A stretch of 64,000 nt of DNA, from NCBI GenBank assembly GCA_014529385.2, contig CM043960.1, forward strand, positions 123,098,543 to 123,162,542, read 5' to 3'. Each line of letters opens with the position of its first letter. Position 1 is the stretch's first letter. This document shows positions 9,890 through 19,738 of the stretch, in pieces. This DNA is from Adiantum capillus-veneris. Its lineage: Eukaryota; Streptophyta; Polypodiopsida; Polypodiales; Pteridaceae. The notes beneath the pieces were generated by a model. The model worked only from the letters and a program-made list of their open reading frames with translations. It did not search any database and was not told the DNA's origin. The position numbers were made by a program, and so were the translations under genes.

Positions 9890-11397
9890 AAGGCAGATGA
9901 TTCCGGGGACAACACAACTCCAGAATGGCTTAAGGAATTTTCGGATATATTTCCCAGAAGATCTCTCGAATTTACCTCCACCAAGGGATATAGACCACGA
10001 AATAGAAACCTTTCCAGGTAGTGAACCAGTTTCAAAAAAATCCAAGGATGTCAGCTTATTGAACAGGGATTCATATGACAAAGCATTTCACCTTGGGGAG
10101 CACCTGTTCTATTCCATAAGAAGAAGGATTGATCTTTACGTCTCTGCATCGATTATAGGGGGCTTAACCAGGTATCACTAAAGAATAAGTACCCTATTCC
10201 TCGCATCAATGAATTGCTTGATAGATTACATGGAGCCAAGGTATTCACAAAATTTGATATTAGATCAGGTTACCATCAAATCCGGATTAAGGAGGCAGAT
10301 ATTTACAAAACTACTTTCAACACCCGGTATGGGCATTATGAGTTCATCGTGATGCCTTTTGGTCTTACGAATGCTCTAGCTACTTTTAACCGTCTCATGC
10401 AGGATATATTCAGAGAATATCTAGATGATTTTGTGTTGGTGTTTTTTGACGATATCCTGGTATATTCCAAGGATGAAAAAGAGCATGAAGGCCATGTACG
10501 TAAAGTACTTCATCTTCTACGCCAACATTAGTTATATGCCAAGATGAATAAATGTGTGTTTTTCATGCCAGAAGTTAGTTATCTCGGTTTTATAATAAAC
10601 CCTGAAGGAATTTCAGTAGACCCCGCAAAGATTAAAGATATAATAGACTGGCCACAACCCAAAATAGTCAGTGAGATTCGAGGATTTTTGGGCATTACAG
10701 GATGGTATAGAATCTTCGTCAAAGATTATGCAGTTATCGCCGCACCCTTGACGCAGTTACTTAAAAAGACAGCCAAACTTACATGGGAAAAAGAACGGGA
10801 GGATTGTTCCTCAAACTAAAACAACATCTCACATCAGCCCCTGTACTCAAACTTCCTGACTTCACTCAAGAGTTTGAAGTAGTAACAGATGCCATCGGTC
10901 TTGCTATAGGAGGAGTCTTAAACCAAGAAGGCAGACCAGTCGCCTTTACTTCTCGAAAGTTAAGAATCCATGAGCTGAATTATTGAACTCATGATCTGGA
11001 ACTCCTAGCTGTCATCCATGCTCTAAAACTCTGGAGGCACTATCTTCTAGGGGGGAAGTTCCAGTTAATCACCGATCATCAGAGTTGAAACTGGATTTTC
11101 TCACAAGCAACACTCAACATGAGGCAGAGAAGATGGATAGAACTCTTACAGGAATATGACTTTGAAATAAAATATAAACTAGGGAAAGAGAATGTGGTTG
11201 TTGATGCTCTTAGCCGTAAGGTTTTTCTTGGGGCTATTTTCACAGTCGACAATCCAATTCTAAACAAGGTTAAGGAAGCTTCCCTGGAAGATAAAGATTA
11301 TCAAAAACTTCTACAGGTTATCAATCAACAGGACCTAAAAGAGAAAGAGAAAGACAGAATCAAGGATTATTCACTCCCGGGGGACTCACTGTGTTTT
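9890..11397 (+). pseudogene. Second Ty3/gypsy pol fragment (RT-RNase H), plus strand, inserted in the LTR
   Basis: Frameshifted fragments give, in order: an EWLKEFSDIFP pre-RT segment (9915-9950); LPPPRDIDHEIETFPG (9972-10020); an RT palm with [20 protein letters not shown] (10150-10220), [12 protein letters not shown] and VMPFGLTNA; the catalytic [10 protein letters not shown] (about 10440-10470); and the connection with FLGITGWYR. RNase H follows (EVVTDAIGLAIGGVL from 10877, and a LITDHQS block). An ADALSRK motif near 11200 marks the RNase H/integrase junction, and homology ends near 11397. Stops and frameshifts occur near 9955, 10130, 10531, 10800, 10985 and 11088. It is truncated at both ends and lacks LTRs, so it was not a simple full-length insertion. 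Confidence 0.85.
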
Positions 11398-11509
11398 TCC
11401 GTACGGTACCACGTGAGTGTACAATAGGGGGGTTTTTAGATTTTGTACATAAGCGTATACAATAGGGGTAGCCCCTCATTATTTCATATTCATACCGTAC
11501 ACATAAGGG

Positions 11510-11541
<32 letters not shown>
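11398..11541. repeat. CCGTAC/ATAGGGG motifs and a 31-G homopolymer
   Basis: CCGTAC...ACAATAGGGGGG, GCGTATACAATAGGGG and CCGTACACATAAGGG follow one another, resembling the cluster at 6486-6600. An uninterrupted run of 31 G occupies 11511-11541. Its length is likely to be unstable or misassembled. Confidence 0.7.
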
Positions 11542-11544
<3 letters not shown>

Positions 11545-11593
11545 CATTGAGGCTACATTCAACTACCTGAGCCACCTTAAATACATTAGTAAG

Positions 11594-11595
11594 CC

Positions 11596-11648
<53 letters not shown>
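11594..11648. repeat. CT microsatellite
   Basis: A near-pure (CT)n run of about 55 bp. Confidence 0.95.
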
Positions 11649-11650
<2 letters not shown>

Positions 11651-12243
11651 CAAGCTTGTAGCCAAGCTCAAACCCCTCTAATTTGTCAAAATTCCCAAAA
11701 TAGCCTTCAAATGTTTAAAATTCCCAACCCCATGTGTCCATTTTGATCAGATTGATCAAGCTTTTCTAATTTTTATTCCTTTTTGACAATTGAGATGCAT
11801 TTTTGAGTGGTTAGCATGTAATTTGTCACATATTACCTCACAAAACAAGCGATTATGTCCACAAAGATAACACATAAGTGTAGTCATCAACAAAATGTCA
11901 ATCATTGAAGTCGGTTCATGGGCGCCGTGGGGTTTTTTCGGGACAGCGGCCTTGTGTGTGACGCTCTTGGCAATCGATTGCATCAGTGTTCGGAAAAAAA
12001 CATTTATCCAAACCTACAAAATTCCTTTTCTTGAATTTTCCAAGAGGAAATTTTAGAAAATTACTTTTTTTTTTCAGGTTGTTACACTATTTTTCTCTAT
12101 TTTGGGACGGAATTTCTCCTTTTCTCCTTGCTGTCAACCGGCAATTTTGAATTTAAAGCGGCACGATATTAAGTCGAGACACATTTTTCTCGATGGATGA
12201 TTGCATATGGGCAGACATAAGTGGCAGAAGGAGAGCCCAATTA
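11649..12243. other. Unassigned DNA inside the split gypsy LTR
   Basis: Non-coding sequence between the CT repeat and the point where LTR homology resumes. No family was recognised. Confidence 0.5.
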
Positions 12244-12393
12244 AGATGAGCATGCATTGAAGCTTGGCTCTTGGTTGGATTTGCATCCACATGCCAAGAG
12301 TGTGTCGATGTGGGCTTCTATCTCACAAGCTTGGAGTAGGTGATGAGCTCTCCATTAAAGCTTGGGAAGAGATAGTCTTCTTTACTTCTCACA
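12244..12393 (-). repeat. Left LTR of gypsy element, second part
   Basis: AGATGAGCATGCATTGAAGC to CTTCTTTACTTCTCACA matches 18487-18636 almost perfectly. The 244 bp of LTR corresponding to 18243-18486 are missing from this copy. Confidence 0.85.
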
Positions 12394-12546
12394 TAGACCT
12401 ATCAATCTTCCATAGTAGAGTGACAAGCTCTACTTGGTGTTTGAGACAGGTCGTCTCTGCAAACTTGATCTAAGCATGCATATTACTTCATTTTTGTGCA
12501 CAATAAAGAAAAAGAGAGTCTTATAAGACAAAAACTTTGTTCATTT

Positions 12547-13983
12547 TTAGTCCTCGATCTCCGGTGGGTCTTCAATAGTTGGTTCTTGAGGTGGCTCTCC
12601 TTTGTAAGGCTTTAATAGTCTCACATGGAAAGCATTGTGTATGAGCCAATGATTGGGAAACTTGAGTTGATAGGCCATCTCATTGATTGGCCTAAGAATC
12701 TGGAAGGGACCATAGTACCTTTTTGCTAGTTTAGCATAGTACTTTTGGTGTCCCGTAGGATTCTTGCCCGTCGTGTGCCTTAATCGAGCCTTGGGAAACT
12801 TTAATAAGACCCAATCATTTTCTTTAAAGGTTTGGGCTCTTCTGTGCTTGTTAGCAGCAGCCTTTTGTCTTTGCTGTGAGATAGAGATAGCATTCTTAAT
12901 CTTTTGAAAAGATTCTTGTAGGTTTCGACTATACTCATCTGCAACGAAGATCTTCCCATGTACCTTAAGTAGCAAGGGACTTTTTGATCTTCCCTCAATT
13001 ACCTCGAAAGGTGCTTTTCCCGTGGAAGTATGTACAATGTTATTGTAAGCATACTCCACTAAGGGCAAGTACTTCTCCCATTGGGATCTTTGATCTACTT
13101 CCGTTACATAGGCTTTTAGTAGATCAAGAATTGTTAGGTTAGCTATTTCACTTTGGCCATTCGTTTGTGGATGATAGGCCGAAGAGAAGTTTAGCCTTGT
13201 CCCTAAATTCTCAAAGAGACCCTTCCAGAAATTACTAGTCATTCTAGGATCTCTATCCGACACTATGGACATTGGCAAGCCATGGTACTTGAAAATTTGT
13301 GAAATGAAGAGGGTTGCCATTTGATGGGCTTTGATAGTCTTTTTGACAGGTATAAAATGAGCTTGTTTACTGAACCTGTATACTATCGTCCATATTCCCG
13401 TATTCCCATGGATAGACTTAGGTAATCCAAAGATAAAATCCATGGATATTCTCTCCCATGGTGAATTAGGGATTGGCAAAGGTTGAAGCAATCCAAGTTG
13501 CTTCCCTCTATCAAATTTTGTCTTTTGGCATACCACACATTTAGAAACATACTCTTGTATGTTCACTTTCATGGTAGGCCAATAGAAATATGTTTCAATT
13601 CCCTTTAAGGTAGACTGAATCTCTCTATGCCCCGCATAAGGTGGAGCATGAGATTCATACATTACTTTCTCACGTAGTGAGTTAGTAACACATAGTCTAT
13701 TGCCGTAGAGAAGATAACCATCTTGTAAAGTAAATGGTTCTTCTTTCTTTCCTAATGCAAGGGCTGAAATCACATCTCTAAAATCGGGATCAATAGCATA
13801 CTCATCTATCATTGAAGATAGATAATTGTGAGTTGCTATGGAAACCGCATTCACTCTCGGCCGTCTTGAGAGTGCATCAGCTACTTGATTATGCTTGCTA
13901 GCAATGTGAGCAAAATGAAAATGAAATTGCGAAAGAAAATTTGCCCACCTCATTTGTTTGTCAGAGAGCTTGGTCTGCGTCAT
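12547..13983 (-). CDS. Gypsy integrase with RNase H C-terminal end (pol fragment)
   Basis: A 478-codon open frame. Residues 34-40 (VADALSR) mark the end of RNase H. The HHCC zinc finger is H112, H119, C149 and C152. The integrase core shows D182 (MDFIFGLP), D243 (VSDRDPRM) and E279 (GQSEIAN), a D-D-35-E arrangement. The C-terminal part has the GPFQI-L block and an N-A-FHVRLLKPY motif typical of plant chromovirus-type gypsy integrases. The frame stops after a PPEIED tail, where a chromodomain would often follow; none is seen. Integrase inserts the cDNA into host DNA. This is the longest intact domain of the element, but it is separated from upstream pol by a frameshift near 13985-14060. Confidence 0.9.
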   Translation of the reverse strand: MTQTKLSDKQMRWANFLSQFHFHFAHIASKHNQVADALSRRPRVNAVSIATHNYLSSMIDEYAIDPDFRDVISALALGKKEEPFTLQDGYLLYGNRLCVTNSLREKVMYESHAPPYAGHREIQSTLKGIETYFYWPTMKVNIQEYVSKCVVCQKTKFDRGKQLGLLQPLPIPNSPWERISMDFIFGLPKSIHGNTGIWTIVYRFSKQAHFIPVKKTIKAHQMATLFISQIFKYHGLPMSIVSDRDPRMTSNFWKGLFENLGTRLNFSSAYHPQTNGQSEIANLTILDLLKAYVTEVDQRSQWEKYLPLVEYAYNNIVHTSTGKAPFEVIEGRSKSPLLLKVHGKIFVADEYSRNLQESFQKIKNAISISQQRQKAAANKHRRAQTFKENDWVLLKFPKARLRHTTGKNPTGHQKYYAKLAKRYYGPFQILRPINEMAYQLKFPNHWLIHNAFHVRLLKPYKGEPPQEPTIEDPPEIED

Positions 13984-14054
13984 GAAGTACTTAAGACTTT
14001 GGTGATCCGTTCGCAGAATGAAAGGAGTCCCTAATAAATAGTGCTTCCATGAGT

Positions 14055-14633
14055 CTAAGGCATGTAGAACTGCAAGGAGTTCCTTTCATATATGCCTAGA
14101 GCTTGCTCAGCAGGGTCAAGCCTTTGACTCTCATAGCCTATGGCATGCCCTTCTTGGAGCAAAACAGCTCCAAGGCAATCACCACAAGCATCACATTGGA
14201 CCTCAAATGGTTTTGAGAGATCCGCTAGTGTAAGCACAGGCTGAGAGATAAGCTTTTCTTTAATCTTTTCGAAAGCATTGTTCTCCTTAGTAGACCATGT
14301 ATACCTAACGCTTTTCTTGGTTAGGTCATGTAATGGTCTCGGAATTTGTGAGAACTTTTCTATGAAGCGTCTATAGTATGCACACATACCTATAAAGCTT
14401 CTTAGTTCATGAAGATTCCTTGGTTTAGGCCATCCTTTTATTACCTCTAACTTTGATGGATCCATTTGGATGCCATCTTGAGAGATAATGTGACCTAAAT
14501 ACTGAATCTCTTGCAAGAAAAATTCACTTTTCTTTCGATTAACATAAAGTTTATTCTCTCTCAAAACTTGAAATATTACCTGGAGGTGTTGCTTGTGTTC
14601 GTCTAATGAGATGATAATATCATCAAAGAACAC
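14055..14633 (-). pseudogene. Gypsy RT C-terminal half and RNase H (pol fragment)
   Basis: The frame begins with the catalytic MFFDDIIIS motif of reverse transcriptase. It continues through the thumb/connection (IQYLGHIIS, FIGMCAYYRRFI) into RNase H (FEVQCDACGDCLGAVLLQ, in which D-A-C-G replaces the usual D-A-S). It overlaps the preceding frame by about 30 bp in a different phase, so a frameshift within the RT palm splits [10 protein letters not shown] from FFDD. The protein cannot be made as one chain from this copy. Confidence 0.85.
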
Positions 14634-16336
14634 TCCAGTAAGGTTCGATGAGGCATGAACAGCTTCTCCATCAAGTGGTTGAATGTGGCTGGTGCATTGG
14701 TCAAGCCAAAAGGCATGACAATGTATTCGTAAAGACCAAATGTGGCGCGAAATGCGGTCTTTACAATGTCTTGATCAACTATCCTTATTTGATGATAGCC
14801 ACTTTTTAGGTCAATCCTACTGAAGTAGGTCGATCCTTGTAGCTTATCAAATAGGTCTTCTACCCGTGGAACGGGAAACCTATTCTTGATAGTGATCCTA
14901 TTTAGTGCTCTATAGTCGACACACATACGATATGTGCCGTCTTTCTTTTGCACTAATAGCACAGGTGAGCAAAATGGAGATGAGCTAGGCCTAACCATGC
15001 CCTTCTCAACTAACTCATGCACTTGTCGCATAATCTCCTCTTGTTGAGCTTGAGAAACTCTATAAGGAGGTTTGTTAGGCGGTGAACTTCCTGGAAGAAG
15101 TTCAATTGCATGGTCATCATTACCTCGTTTAGGAGGTAACTCACAAGGGATGTCGTCAATAAAAACATCTTGAAACCCCTTGAGAAAATTGGATAACTCT
15201 AATTCCTTTTGGTTGCTTTTATTTTCTTTTGCTAAAGCATTAGGTTCATTTTGAGAATCTTTAACAAAAATCATGTACACGGAAATAGAGCTCTTTATTG
15301 ACTTGTTGAAAGCTGGTGTATGTACAATGGGAATAGTGTTACCCATTTCCTTAGCATCTATATATATGTCTTTTTCCCTGAACTTAAAGGAGATTCTCCT
15401 TTCAAGGAATTCAACATTGGCAGCTAGGCGATCAAACCATGGTGCCCCTAGGATTACATCCTCATGCTTGAGAGGAGAGATAAAGAAGTCCTCTTTGTCC
15501 ACATAGCTTTGAACATGAAGCCTCAATTTCCCAATTAAGGGAGTGTCTGAAGCTTCTTGCTCCTTGAAAGCACTGTCTGCGGGTAGGACATCTCCCATCT
15601 CGTAAGCTTGTATGCCTAGCTTGGTGGCCAACTCTATAGATATAAAATTGTGAGTAGAACCAGGGTCAAAGAGAATAAAAGCATCATGTTCTCTTACCTT
15701 TCCCCAAGCATGGCATAGAGGAGATCCTTTGTGGTGAGTTTGGTGAGTCTCCTCCTCTTGGATTTCAACCAAGGAAGCTCTAGGAGGATCTTGGCAGTTG
15801 TTCTTTTGGGGACAAGCGTGGTACGCATGCCCTTGTTCGCCGCACTTGAAACACCGGTTATCCTTGCGATAACGCTCAAGCTCTTCAGGAGAGAGTTTGT
15901 TTTTACCTTTGTAAACTCCCTTCTCTTTAGCTTTGTTGGAGTTGCCCTTAGGAGACTTTTGGACATTGTTCTTCCCCTTAGGCTCGTTGGAACCCTTGTT
16001 TTCCGTGGGTTTATTATTTCTTTTAGCCCCCGTTTGGAAATTGATTCGAGAGGCCATCATAGTATGGTGTATTACCGCCGATATGGTACGTGGCCTTTGG
16101 GAGTTGACATACTCCGCCATTTCTTCAGTTATGCCCGCACAAAATTGTTGCTTTTTCTCTCCAAAATCCAACTTTTTGAAGACATTGGCTTTGAGTTGTA
16201 GGTCCCAAAACTTGTCTACATATTTGTGGATGGATTCTAGGGAGAGAGCTTTAAGCTTCGCCATTCGGTGAGTACTTTGTCTTTGGCATTGGTGGCCAAA
16301 AACTGCTTCATAATGGAAGCTCTTAAAGCTTTCCAT
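14603..16336 (-). pseudogene. Gypsy gag C-terminus, CCHC knuckle, protease and RT N-terminal half
   Basis: A 577-codon open frame. Residues about 30-100 continue the gag core ([16 protein letters not shown]). The zinc knuckle is C162-x2-C165-x4-H170-x4-C175. The aspartic protease shows FDPGSTHNF with D224. A linker with many acidic and lysine residues follows. The RT begins after a [13 protein letters not shown] block and shows [32 protein letters not shown] and [13 protein letters not shown]. The N-terminal about 28 residues are out of phase with gag: the true gag phase is entered by a frameshift near 16255. This polyprotein assembles particles, matures itself and copies the RNA. Confidence 0.85.
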
Positions 16337-16560
16337 GTTCGTGGAGCTTCACCGTTGGCTCGTAGGCTAGACCACCATTGCCTAGCGGACGTTTGAAAGT
16401 GCATAGCTACATGGCGTAGCTTAGAGGACTCCGTGAAGCCCTCATCTCCAAACGCCGCATCGAAGTGTTGGATAAAGGCCAAGACTTTGTCCGTAGCACC
16501 AAAGGTACCATCATAGGTAAGGAAAGAGATGCTCTTCCCTCCCTCTTTGAATTTCTTCAA
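16237..16560 (-). pseudogene. Gypsy gag core (nucleocapsid-side segment, copy A of duplication)
   Basis: This 107-codon frame contains a retrotransposon gag core: FLTYDGTFGATDKV, AFIQHFDAAFGDEGF, a KLRHVAMHF block, [16 protein letters not shown] and [10 protein letters not shown]. The W-W-x5-G-x3-TW pattern is usual in plant gypsy gag. Its first half is repeated almost exactly upstream in the next frame because of a 230-bp tandem duplication. Its phase differs from the following pol frame. Confidence 0.8.
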
Positions 16561-16851
16561 CTTGGACGATCTCTTCCATGCGGCATAGGATTTCCTATGG
16601 CCTCTTCTTTTTGATGGTTCTTTTGAAAGTGCATAGCTACATGGCGTAGCTTAGAGGGTTCTGTGAAGCCCTCATCTCCAAACGCCGCATCGAATTGTTG
16701 GATAAAGGCAAAGACTTTGTCCGTAGCACCAAAGATACCATCATAGGTAAGAAAAGAGATGCTCTTCCCTCCTTCTTTGAATTTCTTCAACTTGGACGAC
16801 CTCTTCCATGTGGCATAGGATTTCCTATGGCCTCTTCTTTTTGATGGTTCA
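16392..16851. repeat. 230-bp tandem duplication inside gag, two copies
   Basis: TTTGAAAGTGCATAGCTACA starts copy A at 16392 and copy B at 16622. Both end in TTTTTGATGGTTC. The period of 230 is not a multiple of three, so it shifts the gag frame. The copies differ at only a handful of sites (for example GGACTCCG versus GGTTCTG), indicating a fairly recent event. Confidence 0.9.
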
Positions 16852-17526
16852 AAGGTTGCACCATCACTTTCTTCAGAAGGTGAAGAACTTGAAGAAGGTG
16901 GAGAAGAGGGTGACCTCTTTCTCGCCTTTTTCTTGTCTTGATCTTCGTCGTCTTCACCATCACTTTCATAAGAGGAAGAGGATGAAGAAGATGGAGAAGA
17001 GGGTGTCCTCTTTCTCGCCTTTTTCTTATCTTGCTTTTTATCATCCCTCTTTGAATTATGATGTGGAGAAGAGTGAGATGGTCTTCTCCGCTTTGGTGGT
17101 GATGGAGAGCGTTTAGCCCGCCGTCTTCGTGGAGCCATCTCTGCCGAGGTGGCGGGAGACTCACTTCTTTCTCGTTCCTTCGATGGAGGCTCTTGAGTTC
17201 TCCTTTGGGAAGGAGATGCATCATCAAGAAGTAAATTCTTGAGCCCTTCATATGGATTCTCTTCTTCTTCCCGAATTGGAGAGACTTCTTTTGGAAGTCT
17301 CACAAGGAGGCTTCCTAGGTGTTCTCTCGTCATGGAGATGAGCTTGGAGAATCCCGTGAGCACGGAGCTGCCATTGCACTTCACTTTGGAGAGATGGATT
17401 GCCCATGGCTTGTTGAATCCTAGAAACAAGATAGTTAACAAGCATCGGAGCATCATTAGTAGCTTGCTCATTAGCAAAATCAAAGTTATCAACATTAATT
17501 TCACTCTCTTTACTATTGTCAGCCAT
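16557..17526 (-). pseudogene. Gypsy gag N-terminal region with SR/K-rich linker
   Basis: Two overlapping frames make up the gag start. The likely initiator is the ATG at 17524-17526 (MADNSKESEINV). A frameshift near 17270 moves into the frame holding an Arg/Ser/Lys-rich linker with a repeated KKKARKR-[ST]-PSSP unit (about 16860-17050). The gag core copy B follows (FLTYDGIFGATDKVFAFI) and leaves frame at the duplication boundary. The basic linker may bind RNA or be a nuclear-localisation-like signal; that is inference. Confidence 0.75.
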
Positions 17527-17930
17527 TCTAACAACTTTTAGGTGTAAACTTTTTAGGTGTACTTTGACACTTCAAGCCCTAGTTTCTACTCCTCTTTACC
17601 CCTTTAGAAAAAGCAGTGAAGCTACTATACCCATGGCTCGAGTACCATTAATTGCAGGGAATAGAAGAGAGGGTCTTTCAACACCAAAACAGCACCCGTT
17701 CCTGTCAAGCTTCTAATAGCTCAATAGTGGTTAAGCCGTAGGCAAGCCCCGTAGAACTCTACTATTAAGACCATAGCTCTCGACGGTGATGCCCCGTTAA
17801 ATGCACGAAGGCAGGCGCACTGCAAGGCTGAAAAATCCCTATTCTACTTACTCACAGGCAATTAATAATACCAACCATTTATAGCTAGCTTGAGGACCTC
17901 CCTTCTTGAGCAAGAAAAGAGAAACCTTGT
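17527..17930 (-). other. Untranslated leader between primer site and gag
   Basis: About 400 bp with no reading frame of note, in the position of the gypsy 5' leader where packaging signals usually lie. Confidence 0.6.
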
Positions 17931-17942
17931 GCTCTGATACCA
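17931..17942 (-). other. Primer-binding site, initiator tRNA-Met type
   Basis: GCTCTGATACCA on the plus strand is TGGTATCAGAGC on the minus strand, the common plant primer site for initiator tRNA-Met. It is one base from the LTR. Confidence 0.9.
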
Positions 17943-17943
17943 A

Positions 17944-18636
17944 TGTAACATTTAATGGCCTAAAAACTTGTGTGTAGTGGAAATTAGCATGAACATACTG
18001 GGCATTTCATTAGAATAGATTCCTAATGAGAATCACAAGAGTGCTTGGGTGGAGAGCACAACAAAAAACATAACACCTAGTTAGATAGCATGAACAATAC
18101 TTTCAAAAGAGAGAGAAATTACGCTATTGACAACAGTTGAGGAGGACCGGATTTTCATGGAGCCGGTCCCCCCTCCAAAAGGCTTTGTATTATGGTTTCT
18201 CCCATCAAGAGAGACATTGTACAATACAATTCTTTGTGTTCCTTCAAGACTAGCTAGTGCAATGAAGATGAAAGCTTCATGCACTAAGCAAAACACTTAG
18301 CAAACACAACATCAATTATCCCCAGTCTCAGACCCAAGACCTCACACACCTTGGAAGATGGTGAGAGCTAGCAGGGTATGAGAGTAGATTGAGAGGAAGA
18401 AGGAGTATCTTACGAGAAAGATGTACATCTCCTCACATAATCACTCATATTAGCATAGATTAGCTTAGTAATTAGCATGGTAGAGGAGATGAGCATGCAT
18501 TGAAGCTTGGCTCTTGGTTGGATTTGCATCCACATGCCAAGAGTGTGTCGATGTAGGCTTCTATCTCACAAGCTTGGAGTAGGCGATGAGCTCTCCATTA
18601 AAGCTTGGGAAGAGATAGTCTTCTTTACTTCTCACA
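17944..18636 (-). repeat. Right LTR (5' LTR) of gypsy element
   Basis: TGTAACATTT to CTTCTCACA, 693 bp. Its ends give TG...CA on the minus strand. The distal 150 bp match 12244-12393 and the proximal 300 bp match 9601-9889. Confidence 0.85.
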
Positions 18637-19735
18637 TAGATTGTGTGAGTGTGTGTGTGTGATAATCCCTTGCAAAAATCAACCCCCTCTCTCTCTTGGG
18701 CGAGCCCTCTTGCTAATTGCTCTTGCTATCCTCCCATTGGACCTCCCTAGGGCTAGCCAATGACAATCAAGCAACATAAGTGATAGCCTTCTGACATGTG
18801 TCCCCCTTTCCCCTTTTGTGAGAGCTTTAGGTAATTTAATAATTCAACTAAAATCTCATTGGACCCCTTTGCCTCCTTGCCAATAGGAATCAGGCAAGCC
18901 ATTGGGCTATTGAATGCTCATTGGACCCCTTGGGAGACTGTCCAATAGTCATCCAGGAGACTTAATTTTCATCGGTTCTTTTTATTAAGTGTTTTTAAAA
19001 TTAATTAAACTAGATTTACTCTAGCCTAATTCTCATTGGTCCACCTCCAAGGTCCACCTCCAAGTCCATCCAATAGGAATTGGATACACCTTGTGGGCAT
19101 CTGGGCTAGGGAGCTGACATGTGTCCTTCATTTCCTTTGTGTAAAGGGAGCTTGTGTGTGTGTGTGGCTTTCTCTCTCATCCCCTACATGCAAGGCTCGC
19201 CCCCTCCCAAGTAGGGATTGCAACGACTTTTTTGTACACACACAAAGCATCCAATTCCCTCAAGGTTGACCTTTGGACACAACCTTTGAATTTTGGAACC
19301 TTAGCATTTTGGAAGTCTTAATGGATTGAACCTTAGGGTCTTTTTAGCCCATTGTTGCACATGGCTCTTTTGCAGATGGACCCCTCCTTTTGATCCCTAT
19401 TTTCCTTCCATTGGATCCCTACTGTGGCCGGTCTGCTAGCTTAACCAATATTCTAGCTTTTTCTTCCCTGGCACTTCCCCATATTAAATGATTAGTTTAA
19501 CATGAGAAAATCATTTAGGAGAATAATATATTGATTATTATGACATTACAACTAAAATAATCATTGTCAAGTGATTAACATAATTGAGCATATTCCCAAA
19601 TCTAAAGAGAGGAAGAGGGGGGAGAGAGAGAGATGAATGGATTACACGACCAAAAAACTTCATAACTGCAAAATGTTTATGAATCATCTTCCAAAAGATC
19701 TCTACATGAAGCATCATCCAATTCTAAGCCCATGG
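18637..19735. other. Non-coding region with recurrent CATTGGACC / CCAATAG motifs
   Basis: No gene. Between about 18730 and 19080, CATTGG(A/T)CC followed 20-40 bp later by CCAATAG or CCAATGA recurs four times. CATTGG and CCAATG are inverse, so each unit could fold into a small stem. CCAATAGGAAT is shared by two units. Function unknown. Confidence 0.5.
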
Positions 19736-19738
19736 CTC

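Larger units (their letters stand above)
9601..18636 (-). mobile_element. Ty3/gypsy (chromovirus-like) element, minus strand, degenerate and nested
   Basis: The right LTR (17944-18636), initiator-Met primer site (17931-17942), gag, CCHC knuckle, protease, RT/RNase H and integrase (17526 down to 12547) and a left LTR (9601-9889 plus 12244-12393) appear in the order of a minus-strand Ty3/gypsy element. The RT-RNase H-integrase order defines gypsy rather than copia. Coding is broken by several frameshifts and by a 230-bp gag duplication. The left LTR is split by foreign DNA. No clean target duplication was identified. Confidence 0.85.

Noticed and set aside
12264-12473. Small plus-strand gene of 69 codons
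   Set aside because: It overlaps the gypsy LTR and recurs in the other LTR copy, so it is part of the repeat.
16808-17116. Plus-strand frames opposite gag and pol of the gypsy element
   Set aside because: They are antisense shadows of the well-supported minus-strand gag-pol frames.
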